Shown here: piece after piece, positions 25,479-33,956 of the stretch | Position numbering within the stretch: position 1 is the first letter of the stretch | Layout of the letters: each line of letters begins with the position of its first letter | NCBI GenBank assembly: GCA_963780815.1 | Contig: CAWADG010000009.1 | Location: 186,001-250,000, forward strand | Direction of reading: 5' to 3' | Source of the DNA: VRUE01 sp963780815 | Lineage (GTDB): Bacteria > Actinomycetota > Thermoleophilia > Solirubrobacterales > 70-9 | Length of the DNA: 64,000 nt | The notes under the pieces: model-generated | What the model was told of the DNA's origin: nothing | The model's database searches: none | What the model saw: the letters and a program-made list of their open reading frames with translations, nothing else | Made by a program: the position numbers and the translations under genes

Positions 25479-26342
25479 ATGGGTAACGCCATGGGGACGC
25501 CGATCGGGCGGGCGATGTCGGCGATGCTGCTGGTCGGCGCGCTGACGCTGGTGGTGCCCGCGATCGCCTCCGCGACCCGGGTGGTCGAATTGGGGGGCAA
25601 ATCGCTGCGCGGCACCCTCGCCCCGGTCACCGTCCACGGTCGTGCCCCGCGACGGGCCCGGAGAGCCTCGGCCTCGAGCCTGCGCGTTCTCGACGGGAGC
25701 GAGGTCGGCACCAGGACCAATGGGAAAATCCTCGGCGTAGACCCGAAGGAGGGCGACTACACGTGCTCCGGGACCGCGATCAACACGCCGAGCAAATCGA
25801 TCGTCCTCACGGCCGGCCACTGCGTCGTGCTCGAAGGGGTCACCTCAAGCCGGATCTCGTTCGTGCCCGCGTACGGCCACGGCGTCCGGCCCTTCGGCAG
25901 CTTCACCGTCTCCTCGGTCTTCGTGATGCCGCAGTGGCGCCACGGCGAAAATCCGGACTTCGACGTCGCCGCCCTGAAGGTCGAACCGAACCACCTCGGC
26001 GACCTCACCGACGTCGTCGGGGCGCGGGGATTCGCGTCCCAGCGCTCGCGCTCGGCGGATTTCGACATCTACGGCTACCCGGCGGCCGCCCTGAAAGGGG
26101 AAGAAATGCGCAGCTGCCAGGCCCACGGGCTCGGCAGTGACCCGCTCACCTTCCCGTTCATCGGCCCGCCGACGATCCCGAGTGCCTGCGATATGGCCGC
26201 CGGCTCGAGCGGCGGCGCCTGGCTATTCGAAGGCGACTACGTCGACGGGGTGACGAGCTACGGCTACGCGAACCGGCCCGACCTGCTCTATTCCCCGTAC
26301 TTCGGCGCGGCGATCGGCGGCTTCCTCAAAGCGCTCCCCTAG
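25479..26342 (+). CDS. secreted trypsin-like serine protease
   Basis: Start placed at ATG 25479, where a signal peptide begins (GRAMSAMLLVGALTLVVPAIASA); the open frame extends upstream without one. The chymotrypsin-fold triad is visible: LTAGHCV (His), PDFDVAALKV (Asp), and AAGSSGGAW (Ser). Cys in TCSG and AGHC, and in SCQ and SACD, can form the standard disulfides. About 287 aa, the size of the short S1 family. Ends overlapping the stop of the broken phosphoesterase gene on the other strand. Confidence 0.85.
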   Translation: MGNAMGTPIGRAMSAMLLVGALTLVVPAIASATRVVELGGKSLRGTLAPVTVHGRAPRRARRASASSLRVLDGSEVGTRTNGKILGVDPKEGDYTCSGTAINTPSKSIVLTAGHCVVLEGVTSSRISFVPAYGHGVRPFGSFTVSSVFVMPQWRHGENPDFDVAALKVEPNHLGDLTDVVGARGFASQRSRSADFDIYGYPAAALKGEEMRSCQAHGLGSDPLTFPFIGPPTIPSACDMAAGSSGGAWLFEGDYVDGVTSYGYANRPDLLYSPYFGAAIGGFLKALP

Positions 26343-26868
26343 TACTGCGGGCCGAGCAGGTCGGTCCCGAGCGAGCTCGTCTTCTGGCTCGCGGCTTCCG
26401 CGAGCGGCGTCAGCCCGAACAGTTCCTCGATCGACCGCAGCAGTGAGTAGGGGGTGAAATCGCCCTCGCGGGTGCCGCCAGGGGTGACGTAGCGGGAGAC
26501 GAGCAGCGCCCCGACCTTCAGCGGGTCGGTGCCGGCGGCCGGCGCGGAGGCGGATTCCGGAGAGGAGAGGCCGTTGAAGGCGATCACGAGCATGCCTTCG
26601 CGGCCGATCGCCTTCGAGGCGAGGATCTTCGGGACCCACGTGGCGAGGAACGCATCGCCGGCGGCGGCCCCGGCAGGCGGTCCTGGCGGGCATTGGCCGG
26701 CAAGGCCGGAGTGGCACAGGTCGGAGCGACGAAGGCGAACTGCGGAGTGGTCTCCAGCTTGTGCAGGTCCTTCGGCAGCTGTTCGAGCGGCATGTCGTTC
26801 GTCGCGCAATCGCCGAGGTCGAGTAGCGAGTGGAAGTAGACGAAGGGGTTGAGCCGCCCGGCGGCGGT
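26339..26868 (-). pseudogene. phosphoesterase family (phospholipase C/acid phosphatase type) C-terminal fragment, frameshifted
   Basis: Two reading frames together encode the C-terminal part of a secreted phosphoesterase: NPFVYFHSLLDLGDC and LEQLPKDLHKLETTPQF in one frame (26720-26850), then, after a one-base shift near 26719, LCHSGLAGQCPPG and FLATWVPKILASKAIGREG in the next. Adding one C between ACC and TGTGCC restores the family pattern (APT-LC). The frame is also closed upstream by a stop at 26869-26871, so about half of the usual protein (signal peptide and catalytic start) is missing. A remnant, not a working gene. Confidence 0.7.
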
Positions 26869-26895
26869 TCATCCGGCTCGTCGGGCTGGGGTTGG

Positions 26896-27069
26896 ATGCT
26901 CGCCACGGTCATGACCAAGGGCGGCCACACTGGTGCGGTCCAGTACGCCGGGGCCGAAAAAGTCAGCTTCAAGCTGTTCAACTGGAATCTCTCGGTCGAG
27001 GCCTATCCGCAGCCCGAAGAAGCGCTCGAAGAAACGAGCCCCAGCGGGTCCGGGGCCGCCTCCAAATAG
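26896..27069 (+). CDS. small hypothetical protein or 3' gene fragment
   Basis: 57 codons from ATG 26896 (or 52 from ATG 26911): TKGGHTGAVQYAGAEKVSFK, a LFNWNLSVEAYPQP core and an acidic Ser-rich tail. The composition is protein-like and a terminator hairpin follows 12 bp after the stop. The start lies about 25 bp from where the neighbouring phosphoesterase breaks off, so this may be the 3' end of a longer gene lost at the same junction. No family recognised. Confidence 0.4.
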   Translation: MLATVMTKGGHTGAVQYAGAEKVSFKLFNWNLSVEAYPQPEEALEETSPSGSGAASK

Positions 27070-27080
27070 GCGTCCCGCCC

Positions 27081-27115
27081 CGGGACCGCGCCGGCGTTTA
27101 CTCGGCGCGGTCCCG
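27081..27115. terminator. 12-bp GC-rich hairpin
   Basis: CGGGACCGCGCC (27081-27092) pairs exactly with GGCGCGGTCCCG (27104-27115) across an 11-nt loop, shortly after the stop at 27069 and ahead of the convergent 65-aa gene. Strong terminator-like structure without T-tract. Confidence 0.65.
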
Positions 27116-27151
27116 GCCGGGGTGGGAGGGGCTGCCGGGGATCCGCATCCG

Positions 27152-27349
27152 CTAACGGCCCGGGCGCCGCAGCGAGTCCCCGAGAATCAGCCGTGCCCGG
27201 TAGTAGAGCGCCTCGTCCACCGGTGCAGCACCCGGGCGGCGATCGGCGCGGCTGGCACGGTTTTGTGCCGTCCCCGCCGGGATCTCATCTCGGACCAGGC
27301 CGGTGAGCCGCCCCCGCGAGGTGAAGGTGGTTCCGTCCTTCGAGCTCAT
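27152..27349 (-). CDS. 65-aa hypothetical protein
   Basis: ATG at 27349 with a good AAGGAG 8 bp upstream. The product is basic: SSKDGTTFTSRGRLTGLVRD, a middle AGTAQNRASRADRR, and PVDEALYYRARLILGDSLRR. It is divergent from the PhoD-like gene; the 75-bp gap is AT-rich and contains an inverted repeat and a segment resembling one upstream of the sulfate operon. No family recognised. Confidence 0.55.
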   Translation of the reverse strand: MSSKDGTTFTSRGRLTGLVRDEIPAGTAQNRASRADRRPGAAPVDEALYYRARLILGDSLRRPGR

Positions 27350-27380
27350 GGCCTCTGCTCCTTTTCATCTTTGTTTACAA

Positions 27381-27413
27381 ACTAAATCAAGAATATACCC
27401 GATCAAACGGGTA
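27381..27413. promoter_or_regulatory. putative operator region between divergent genes
   Basis: A perfect inverted repeat TACCCG-ATCAAA-CGGGTA spans 27396-27413, 11 bp before the PhoD-like start. Just upstream, ACTAAATCAAGAATA (27381-27395) resembles GTTAGTCAAGAAACT in front of the sulfate-binding protein gene. This stretch is unusually AT-rich for the window. Regulator unknown. Confidence 0.4.
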
Positions 27414-27424
27414 ACAGGGTCGGG

Positions 27425-29068
27425 ATGGCGGATCTGCTGCTCGGGCCACTTCTGCGTTACGTCTCCGAGACCGAGGCCACGGTCTGGGTCGAGACCAGCG
27501 AACCGTGCGAGGTGCGGATACTTGGAAGGCGCGAGCGAACGTTCTCCGTCGCCGGCCATCACTACGCGCTCGTCCAGATCGACGGGCTCGATCGGAGCGG
27601 GTTCTACGAGTACGACGTCAGTCTCGACGGCCAGTGGCGATGGCCGCCGCGGGGGAGCGACCTGCCGCCGAGCGTGATCCGCACGCTGAGCCCGGGCGAG
27701 CCGCTGGACATCTGCTTCGGCTCCTGCCGGGTCGCGTTCCCGCACGAGCGCCCCTACACGCTGACCAAGGACGAGGACGAGGATGGGCACGAGCTCGATG
27801 CCCTCCACGTCCTCGCTGAGCAGATGGCCCGCGACGATCGCGACAACTGGCCCGAGCTCCTCTTCCTGCTCGGCGACCAGGTCTACGTCGACGAGGGCTC
27901 GCCCCGTACGCGGGAGCGAATCCGGGCCCGCCGCGACACCTCGGAGCCCCCGGGCGAGGAGGTGACCGACTTCGAGGAGTACACCTGGCTCTACCGAGAG
28001 TCCTGGGAGGACCCGATGATCCGCTGGCTGTTCTCGACCGTCTCGCTCTCGATGGCCTGGGACGACCACGACATGAGCGACGACTGGAACATCTCGCGCT
28101 CCTGGCGCGAGGAGATGGACCGCAAGGCGTGGTGGCACGAGCGCGCGGTCGGCGGGATCATGACCTACTGGATCTACCAGTTCATCGGCAACCTCTCGCC
28201 GCGGGAGTTGGCCGAGAACGACCTGTACTCCAAGGTGCGGGGAAACCCCGACGCGACCGGCGCCCTCCGCGAGTGGGCGCGGGAGATCGACACCACCGGG
28301 TCAGGGCAGCGCTGGAGCTTCCACCGTGACATCGGCGGAGTGCGGGCGCTTTTCGTCGACTCCCGAGCCGCCCGGGTCCTGACCGAGGATCGCCGCGCGA
28401 TGTGCGACGAGGAAACCTGGGACTGGATCGTCGAGCACGCCGAGGGCGATTTCGACCACCTGCTGATCGGGACCACGGTCCCGTTCCTGCTCTCACCCGC
28501 GTTCCACCACCTCGAGGCCTGGAACGAGCGCCTCTGCGACGGTGCCTGGGGCGGGGTGGCGGCGCGCCAGGGCGAGCGGCTGCGGCGCGCGGTCGACTTC
28601 GACCACTGGGCGGCCTTCCAATACTCGTTCGGCCGGCTGCGGGAGCTGATCGAGGAGGTCGGCTCCGGGCGGCGGGGAGAGGCGCCGGCCTCGATCGTCG
28701 TCCTCTCCGGCGACGTCCACCACGCCTACCTCAGCGAGGTCGAGTTCGGGCCCGGCGCGGGAGTGGGGAGCAGGGTCTACCAGGCCGTCTGCTCGCCGTA
28801 CCGGAACCCGCTCGACAGCAAAGAGCGGCGAGTCGTCCGGGCCGGGTTCTCCCATTGGCTGACCGCGATCGCGCGCGGGCTGGCGCGCCTGGCGCGCGCT
28901 CCCGACCCACAGATCCGCTGGAGCACCCCCGAGGGGCCCTACTTCGACAACCAGGTGGCGACGATCAGGCTCGACGGTCGCGAGGCCTCGATGCGCCTCG
29001 ACAAGACGGTCGCGGGCGAGGAGGACCAGAGCGCGCTGGAGAAGACGTTCGAGCGCCCGCTAACCTGA
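27425..29068 (+). CDS. PhoD-like alkaline phosphatase/phosphodiesterase family protein
   Basis: 547 aa. N-terminal Ig-like PhoD_N-type domain (residues 1-85, LLRYVSETEATVWVETS), then a metallophosphatase core: CFGSCR near 100, LFLLGDQVYVDE near 140, MAWDDHDMSDDWN near 215, and SGDVHHAY near 425, which supply the metal-binding Asp and His. No signal peptide or Tat motif is visible, unlike secreted PhoD, so the protein is probably cytoplasmic. Substrate unknown. Ends at a strong bidirectional terminator. Confidence 0.82.
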   Translation: MADLLLGPLLRYVSETEATVWVETSEPCEVRILGRRERTFSVAGHHYALVQIDGLDRSGFYEYDVSLDGQWRWPPRGSDLPPSVIRTLSPGEPLDICFGSCRVAFPHERPYTLTKDEDEDGHELDALHVLAEQMARDDRDNWPELLFLLGDQVYVDEGSPRTRERIRARRDTSEPPGEEVTDFEEYTWLYRESWEDPMIRWLFSTVSLSMAWDDHDMSDDWNISRSWREEMDRKAWWHERAVGGIMTYWIYQFIGNLSPRELAENDLYSKVRGNPDATGALREWAREIDTTGSGQRWSFHRDIGGVRALFVDSRAARVLTEDRRAMCDEETWDWIVEHAEGDFDHLLIGTTVPFLLSPAFHHLEAWNERLCDGAWGGVAARQGERLRRAVDFDHWAAFQYSFGRLRELIEEVGSGRRGEAPASIVVLSGDVHHAYLSEVEFGPGAGVGSRVYQAVCSPYRNPLDSKERRVVRAGFSHWLTAIARGLARLARAPDPQIRWSTPEGPYFDNQVATIRLDGREASMRLDKTVAGEEDQSALEKTFERPLT

Positions 29069-29078
29069 CGGGCGAGAT

Positions 29079-29116
29079 GGGGCGGGGCGCCACCCGGCAA
29101 GAAGGCGCCCCGCCCC
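29079..29116. terminator. bidirectional terminator between phoD-like gene and cysA
   Basis: GGGGCGGGGCGCC (29079-29091) and GGCGCCCCGCCCC (29104-29116) are perfect 13-bp complements with a 12-nt loop, placed exactly between two convergent genes. Confidence 0.8.
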
Positions 29117-29125
29117 GTCGCCGCT

Positions 29126-30166
29126 TCAGGCGGCTGCAGAGACCTCTGCGTCGCCGCCGCCCTCTGCACCCTGGGGAGTCGAGGCCCCGGGGTCGCCGGG
29201 CGATGACGAATCACCGCTGAAGTTCTTGGTCTGGACCGGCCGCAGGTAGACGATCTGCTTCTCCCGCAGTTCCAGCTTCTGGAGCTCGGAGCGGGTCAGC
29301 TGCGCCCAGACCTCGGAGCCGTCAGCGAGCGTGAACTCGACCCGGATCTCGAAGCCGAGGGCGACGATCCGCTGCACCATCGCCTCCTCGGTCCGCTCGT
29401 CGGGGTCGAGGACGACCTCCATGTCGTGCGGCCGCACGAACTGCTCGCCGAGGCGGTTGACCTCGCCGACGAAGCTCATCACGAACTCGTTGGCGGGGTG
29501 GTCGTAGAGGTCGTCGGCGCTGCCCGACTGTTCGACCCGGCCTTCGTTCATCACCACCAGCTGCTCGGCGACGTCCATCGCCTCCTCCTGGTCGTGGGTG
29601 ACGAAGATCGTCGTCACGTGCATCTCGTCGTGGAGGCGGCGCAGCCAGGTCCGCAGGTCCTTGCGGACCCTCGCGTCGAGGGCGCCGAACGGCTCGTCCA
29701 GCAACAGAACCTGCGGCTGCACGGCGAGCGCCCGGGCCAGGGCCATGCGCTGGCGCTGGCCTCCGGAGAGCTGGGAAGGGAAACGCCCGGCGAGCCCGTC
29801 GAGCTGGACCAGCTGCAGCAGCTCGTGGACGCGGTTGGAGACCTCGGGTTTCTTCCACTTGCGGATCTTGAGCCCGAAGGCGACGTTCTCGTAGACGGTC
29901 ATGTGCTTGAACGCCGCGTAGTGCTGGAAGACGAAGCCGACGCCCCGCTTCTGCGCCGGCTTCTCGGTCGCGTTCTCGCCGTTGATCGTGACGACGCCCC
30001 CCTCGAGCTCCTCGAGCCCGGCGATCGCCCGCAGCAGCGTCGACTTACCGCTGCCGCTGGGGCCCAGCAGGGCGGTCAGCGAGCCGTCGGGAACATCAAT
30101 GGATACGTCATCGAGCGCCTGAAAGTCCCCGAAGCGCTTACTTGCTCCCTCGACTGAGATTCCCAT
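29126..30166 (-). CDS. cysA: sulfate/thiosulfate ABC transporter ATP-binding protein CysA
   Basis: 346 aa. Walker A GPSGSGKST, Q-loop FQHYAAFKHM, signature LSGGQRQR, Walker B LLLDEPFGALD and H-loop VTHDQEEAMD. The GAxFGALDxxVRKxLRxWLRxLH pattern and a C-terminal regulatory (TOBE-like) domain (VRPHDMEVV, about 235-320) are typical of CysA. The tail is acidic and Gly-rich. Start overlaps the cysW stop by one base (TGATG). Last gene of the sbp-cysT-cysW-cysA operon. Confidence 0.93.
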   Translation of the reverse strand: MGISVEGASKRFGDFQALDDVSIDVPDGSLTALLGPSGSGKSTLLRAIAGLEELEGGVVTINGENATEKPAQKRGVGFVFQHYAAFKHMTVYENVAFGLKIRKWKKPEVSNRVHELLQLVQLDGLAGRFPSQLSGGQRQRMALARALAVQPQVLLLDEPFGALDARVRKDLRTWLRRLHDEMHVTTIFVTHDQEEAMDVAEQLVVMNEGRVEQSGSADDLYDHPANEFVMSFVGEVNRLGEQFVRPHDMEVVLDPDERTEEAMVQRIVALGFEIRVEFTLADGSEVWAQLTRSELQKLELREKQIVYLRPVQTKNFSGDSSSPGDPGASTPQGAEGGGDAEVSAAA

Positions 30167-30969
30167 CAGGCGTCCTCCTTTCGTTTGAGCAGGTTCATTC
30201 CGAACAGGGTCAGAAGTGCGAGCAGGGCGAGCACCAGCGATGCGCCGTAGGCGCCGGGGAAGCTGTAGTTCTCGAACTGCTTCTGGACGAAGAGCGGCAG
30301 GGTTTCGGTCTCGCCGGTGCGCGAGCCGGAGACGATCGTCACCGCGCCGAACTCACCGAGCACCCGGGCCGTCGTCAAGACGACGCCGTAGGCAACGCCC
30401 CAGCGGATCGATGGCAGGGTTATCCGCCAGAAGGTCTGCCAGCCGTTGGCGCCGAGCGTGGAGGCGGCCATCTCCTGGTCGGTACCGATCTCCTGAAGGA
30501 CCGGGACCGTCTCTCGGACCACGAATGGAACCGAAACGAAGATGCTCGCCAGGACCATCCCCGGGACTGAGAAGAGGACCTGGATCCCGGCTTCGGCGAG
30601 GGTCGGGCCGAGCCAGCCGTCCGTGCCGTAGAGCAGGAACAGCGAGAGCCCGATCACCACCGGGGAGATCGCGAAGGGCAGATTGATGATCGCGTCGATC
30701 AGCGCGTTGGCCCGCGTCCGGTGGCGGACCAGCAGCAGCGCGCAGCCGATCCCGAAAATGGTGTTGAGCGGCACCGCGATCACGACCATCAGGAGGCTCA
30801 GCTTCAGAGCGTGCAGGCCGTCGGGCGAGGTGATCGCGTCAAGTGGCGGGCCGATCCCCTTTTCGAACGTTTTGTAGAAGATCATCCCGAGCGGGATCAA
30901 CAGCAGCAGGGTCAGGTAGCCGAGTCCGGCGATTCGCAGTCCCCAGCGGCCTGCGGCCGAGCTACTCAT
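30166..30969 (-). CDS. cysW: sulfate ABC transporter permease CysW
   Basis: About 267 aa from ATG 30969 (an upstream GTG is possible but would overlap cysT more). Six helices; the EAA loop reads QEMAASTLGANGWQTFWRITLP. ARVLGEFGAVTIVSG is diagnostic for the CysW/CysT family of sulfate permeases. Overlaps cysT by 8 bp and pairs with CysT to form the membrane channel. Confidence 0.92.
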   Translation of the reverse strand: MSSSAAGRWGLRIAGLGYLTLLLLIPLGMIFYKTFEKGIGPPLDAITSPDGLHALKLSLLMVVIAVPLNTIFGIGCALLLVRHRTRANALIDAIINLPFAISPVVIGLSLFLLYGTDGWLGPTLAEAGIQVLFSVPGMVLASIFVSVPFVVRETVPVLQEIGTDQEMAASTLGANGWQTFWRITLPSIRWGVAYGVVLTTARVLGEFGAVTIVSGSRTGETETLPLFVQKQFENYSFPGAYGASLVLALLALLTLFGMNLLKRKEDA

Positions 30970-31876
30970 CGCCTGCCTCCTTCGGCTCGGTGAAGTGCTC
31001 ACCGCTGATCGGCATCACGGTCAGGCCATCGCCACTCGAGCGTTCATGGCGGCCGGCCCAGCGCTGGATCAACGAGACGACCCCGAGCAGCAGAAGCGAG
31101 GTCAGGAGCAGCACCACTGAGACCGCCGAGGCGCCGGTGTTGTTGCCCGACTCGATCTGTTGGCGGATGAAGACCGATGCGACCATCGTCTGCGGCAGGG
31201 TCCCGGCGAAGATCAGGACCGAGCCGAACTCGCCGAGGGCCCGCGCAAAGGCGAGCGCGACGCCGGCCGCGAGGCCGGGGAGGAGGTTGGGGAAGATGAT
31301 CTTGCGGAAGATCGTCAGGTTCCTGGCGCCCAAGGAGGCCGCGGCGGCCTCCATCTCGCGGTCCATCTCGAGCAGCAGCGGCTGAACCGCGCGGACGACG
31401 AATGGCAGGGTGACGAACATCAGCGCGACGACGATCGCGGTGCGGGTGAGCGCGATGTGTATCCCGAACGGGCTGTCGGGCCCGTAGAGCGCCAGCAGGG
31501 TGAGGCTGGCGACGATCGTCGGCAACGCGAAGGGCAGGTCGATGACCGCGTTCACCAGCCTCTTGCCGGGAAACTCGTCGCGAACCAGGATCCAGGCGAG
31601 GATCGTGCCGAAGATCGCGTTGAGGACGACGACGATCAACGAGCAGATCACGGTGAGCTCGAGCGCCGACTTCGCCAGTGGCGAGGTCACCTGGTCCCAG
31701 AAGGTGCCGATGCCACCGGAGAACGCTTCGCCGGCGACGGCGGCCAGCGGCAGCAGCACGATCACGCTCAGATAGAGCACGACCGTGCCGGTGCCGAGGC
31801 CGACTCCGATCCCCGGGAGGCGAACTCGACTTCCCCCCGCTGGTCTCGGAAATGTTGTTGCCCGGTGCGCCTCCAT
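30962..31876 (-). CDS. cysT: sulfate ABC transporter permease CysT
   Basis: 304 aa. Six helices, EAA loop REMEAAAASLGARNLTIFRK followed by IIFPNLLPG, and the ARALGEFGSVLIFAGT string of sulfate permeases. The start overlaps the sbp stop by one base (TGATG), indicating translational coupling. Confidence 0.92.
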   Translation of the reverse strand: MEAHRATTFPRPAGGSRVRLPGIGVGLGTGTVVLYLSVIVLLPLAAVAGEAFSGGIGTFWDQVTSPLAKSALELTVICSLIVVVLNAIFGTILAWILVRDEFPGKRLVNAVIDLPFALPTIVASLTLLALYGPDSPFGIHIALTRTAIVVALMFVTLPFVVRAVQPLLLEMDREMEAAAASLGARNLTIFRKIIFPNLLPGLAAGVALAFARALGEFGSVLIFAGTLPQTMVASVFIRQQIESGNNTGASAVSVVLLLTSLLLLGVVSLIQRWAGRHERSSGDGLTVMPISGEHFTEPKEAGDE

Positions 31877-32934
31877 CAGCCGGAGGTGGAGACCCCGAGT
31901 TCACCCTCGATCTTCGCGACCGAGCCGGTTTCTTCGTCAAAGAAATCGTCGTTGACCTTGCCCCAGCCGCCGAACTGGCTGATCTTGAACAGCTTCGACG
32001 GGGTCGGGAACTGCTTCGGGTCGACCAGCTTCGGATTGACCGGGCGGTAGCCGTTTTCGGCCCAGATTTCCTGGCCTTCGTCAGACCAGAGGAAATTGAG
32101 GAAATCTTCCGCCGCCGGCTTGGTCGCGTCTTCGGTGACTGCGATCGGCGTTTCGATCAGGATGGTCGAGTCAGGGACGACGTATTCGACGTCTTCGCCT
32201 TCGTTTTCGGCCTTGATCGCCTCGTTCTCGTAGCTGAGCAGCACGTCGCCCTCGCCCTGGGTGAAGGCCGACATCGCGTCACGGGCGCTGCCCGGCTGCG
32301 CCTTCGTCTTTTCCAGCAGCGCCTTGACGCCTTCGAGTGCCTGGTCAGGGGAGTTGCCCTCGTTGATCAGCGTCCCGTAGACCGCCATGATGTTCCAGCG
32401 CGCCGACCCGGAGCTGAACGGGTTCGGGGTGACCACCTCGACGTCCTTGCTGAGCACGTCGTCGAAGCTCTTGATCCCCTTCGGGTTGCCCTTGCGAACG
32501 GTGAGCACGACCACGGAATCGGTGGCGATGCCCTTGTACTGGTTGTTCTCCCAATTCTTGGAGACGAGTTCGCCTTCTTCGACAAGCCGTTCCATGTCGC
32601 CGGCCTGCGAGAAGTGGACGATCGAGGCGGGCTGCCCGGCGACGACAGCGCGGCTCTGGTCGCCGGAGGCGCCGAAGGAGTTGCTGAAGCTGACGCCGCT
32701 GCCCTCGGAGGTTCTTTCGAAGGCCGGCTCGAGCGAATCCTGGTAGACGGATTCCGGGGTGGAGTAGCCGACCACGTCGACCTTGCCGCCGGATCCCGAG
32801 CCGGCCCCGGTCGCGGAGTCGCCTCCGCCGCAACCCGCGACGATCAGCGCCGAGGCGAGGGCCAGCATTGCAGCGAGGAGGCCGGTGCTGGCGATGCGAT
32901 GCCGGGTCAACCTGCGAGCTCTGTTAGTAGACAA
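31876..32934 (-). CDS. sbp: sulfate-binding lipoprotein
   Basis: 352 aa. TTG start at 32934 with AAAGGT upstream. Lipobox VAGC (Cys about 35). Sulfate-binding family blocks: VVGYSTPESVYQDSLEPAFE, NSFGASGDQSRAVVAGQPAS, VRKGNPKGIKSFDDVL, TPNPFSSGSARWNIMAVYG, GEGDVLLSYENEAI, and NGYRPVNP. First gene of the complete sulfate importer operon. The leader contains repeated CTTAGT and an inverted repeat that may bind a sulfur-starvation regulator. Confidence 0.92.
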   Translation of the reverse strand: MSTNRARRLTRHRIASTGLLAAMLALASALIVAGCGGGDSATGAGSGSGGKVDVVGYSTPESVYQDSLEPAFERTSEGSGVSFSNSFGASGDQSRAVVAGQPASIVHFSQAGDMERLVEEGELVSKNWENNQYKGIATDSVVVLTVRKGNPKGIKSFDDVLSKDVEVVTPNPFSSGSARWNIMAVYGTLINEGNSPDQALEGVKALLEKTKAQPGSARDAMSAFTQGEGDVLLSYENEAIKAENEGEDVEYVVPDSTILIETPIAVTEDATKPAAEDFLNFLWSDEGQEIWAENGYRPVNPKLVDPKQFPTPSKLFKISQFGGWGKVNDDFFDEETGSVAKIEGELGVSTSG

Positions 32935-32955
32935 CGTTCTTACCTTTCTTTACAG

Positions 32956-32978
32956 CTTAGTTTCTTGACTAACTTAGT
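32956..32978. promoter_or_regulatory. putative operator upstream of the sulfate operon
   Basis: TTAGT-TTCTTG-ACTAA is a perfect 5-bp inverted repeat (32957-32972), and CTTAGT occurs twice (32956-32961 and 32973-32978, start-to-start 17 bp). It lies 22-44 bp upstream of the sbp start codon in an AT-rich stretch. Repression of sulfate uptake by cysteine or sulfide status is usual in bacteria; the regulator here is unknown. Confidence 0.45.
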
Positions 32979-33064
32979 CCAGAGAGAGAGCGCGGCAGAG
33001 TAGCAGAAAGTCGATCGGAAAAGTGGTGATTCGGAATCTCGCGGCCCGAATAGACTCAGCGGCG

Positions 33065-33943
33065 ATGAGCGGAGGGGACGTGGTGCGGACGCCGGACGAG
33101 GCACTCCAGGGCCTCCCGGATTTCCCGTTCGAGTCGAGCTACCACGAGCGCGACGGGCTGCGGCTCGCCTACCTCGACGAGGGCGAGGGGGACCCGGTCG
33201 TCTTCTTCCACGGTGAGCCGACCTGGTCGTTCCTCTGGCGCAAGGTGATCCCGCCTGTGCGCGACGCCGGATTTCGGTGCATCGCACCCGACTACGCCGG
33301 GTTCGGTCGCTCCGACAAGCCCACCGACGTCGGCTGGTACACCTACGATCGCCACGTCGAGCTGATGTCGGCGCTGCTCGAGGAGCTCGACATCCGCGAC
33401 GCGACCGCCGTCGTCCATGACTGGGGCGGGCCGATCGGGCTGCGGCTCGCGGTCGAGTACCCGGAGCGGTTCTCGCGGCTTGTCGTCATGGAGACCGGCC
33501 CGTTTACCGGCCACCAGCGGATGAGCGACAACTGGCACAAATTCCGCAAATTCGTGGAAGGCAACGAGGATCTCCCGGTCGGGTTCCTCCTTCGCGCCGG
33601 CTGCAAGCAGGATCCGGGCGACGATGTGGTCGCCGCCTACGAGGCGCCGTTCCCGAGCCAGGAGTCCAAGGCCGGGGCGAGGGCGTTCCCGCTGTTGATC
33701 CCCACCGAGCCCGATGCCCCCGGCGCCGCCGAGGGGAGACGCGTGGCGGAGGGCCTACGCGAGGACGAGCGGCCGGCCCTGCTGCTCTGGGCCGACTCGG
33801 ATCTCGCCCTGCCGTTCGCGGTCGCGGAACAGATATCGAGCCGGCTCAACTTCCCGGCGCCGCGGAAGATCGAGAACTCGGGTCACTACCTCCAGGAGGA
33901 CGCCGGCGCCGAGATCGGCGCGATCATCGCCGAGTGGCTCTGA
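33065..33943 (+). CDS. haloalkane dehalogenase-like alpha/beta hydrolase
   Basis: 292 aa from ATG 33065 (GTG 33023 also possible). Haloalkane dehalogenase subfamily I features: FFHGEPTWSFLWRKV (oxyanion region), nucleophile Asp in VVHDWGGPIGLRLA, DRH...GFGRSDKP, acid in LLLWADSDLALPF, and catalytic His in SGHYLQEDAG. The halide-binding Trp after the nucleophile is present. It would release halide from short haloalkanes; the natural substrate is unknown. Confidence 0.8.
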   Translation: MSGGDVVRTPDEALQGLPDFPFESSYHERDGLRLAYLDEGEGDPVVFFHGEPTWSFLWRKVIPPVRDAGFRCIAPDYAGFGRSDKPTDVGWYTYDRHVELMSALLEELDIRDATAVVHDWGGPIGLRLAVEYPERFSRLVVMETGPFTGHQRMSDNWHKFRKFVEGNEDLPVGFLLRAGCKQDPGDDVVAAYEAPFPSQESKAGARAFPLLIPTEPDAPGAAEGRRVAEGLREDERPALLLWADSDLALPFAVAEQISSRLNFPAPRKIENSGHYLQEDAGAEIGAIIAEWL

Positions 33944-33956
33944 GGTCCGGGCGGGG

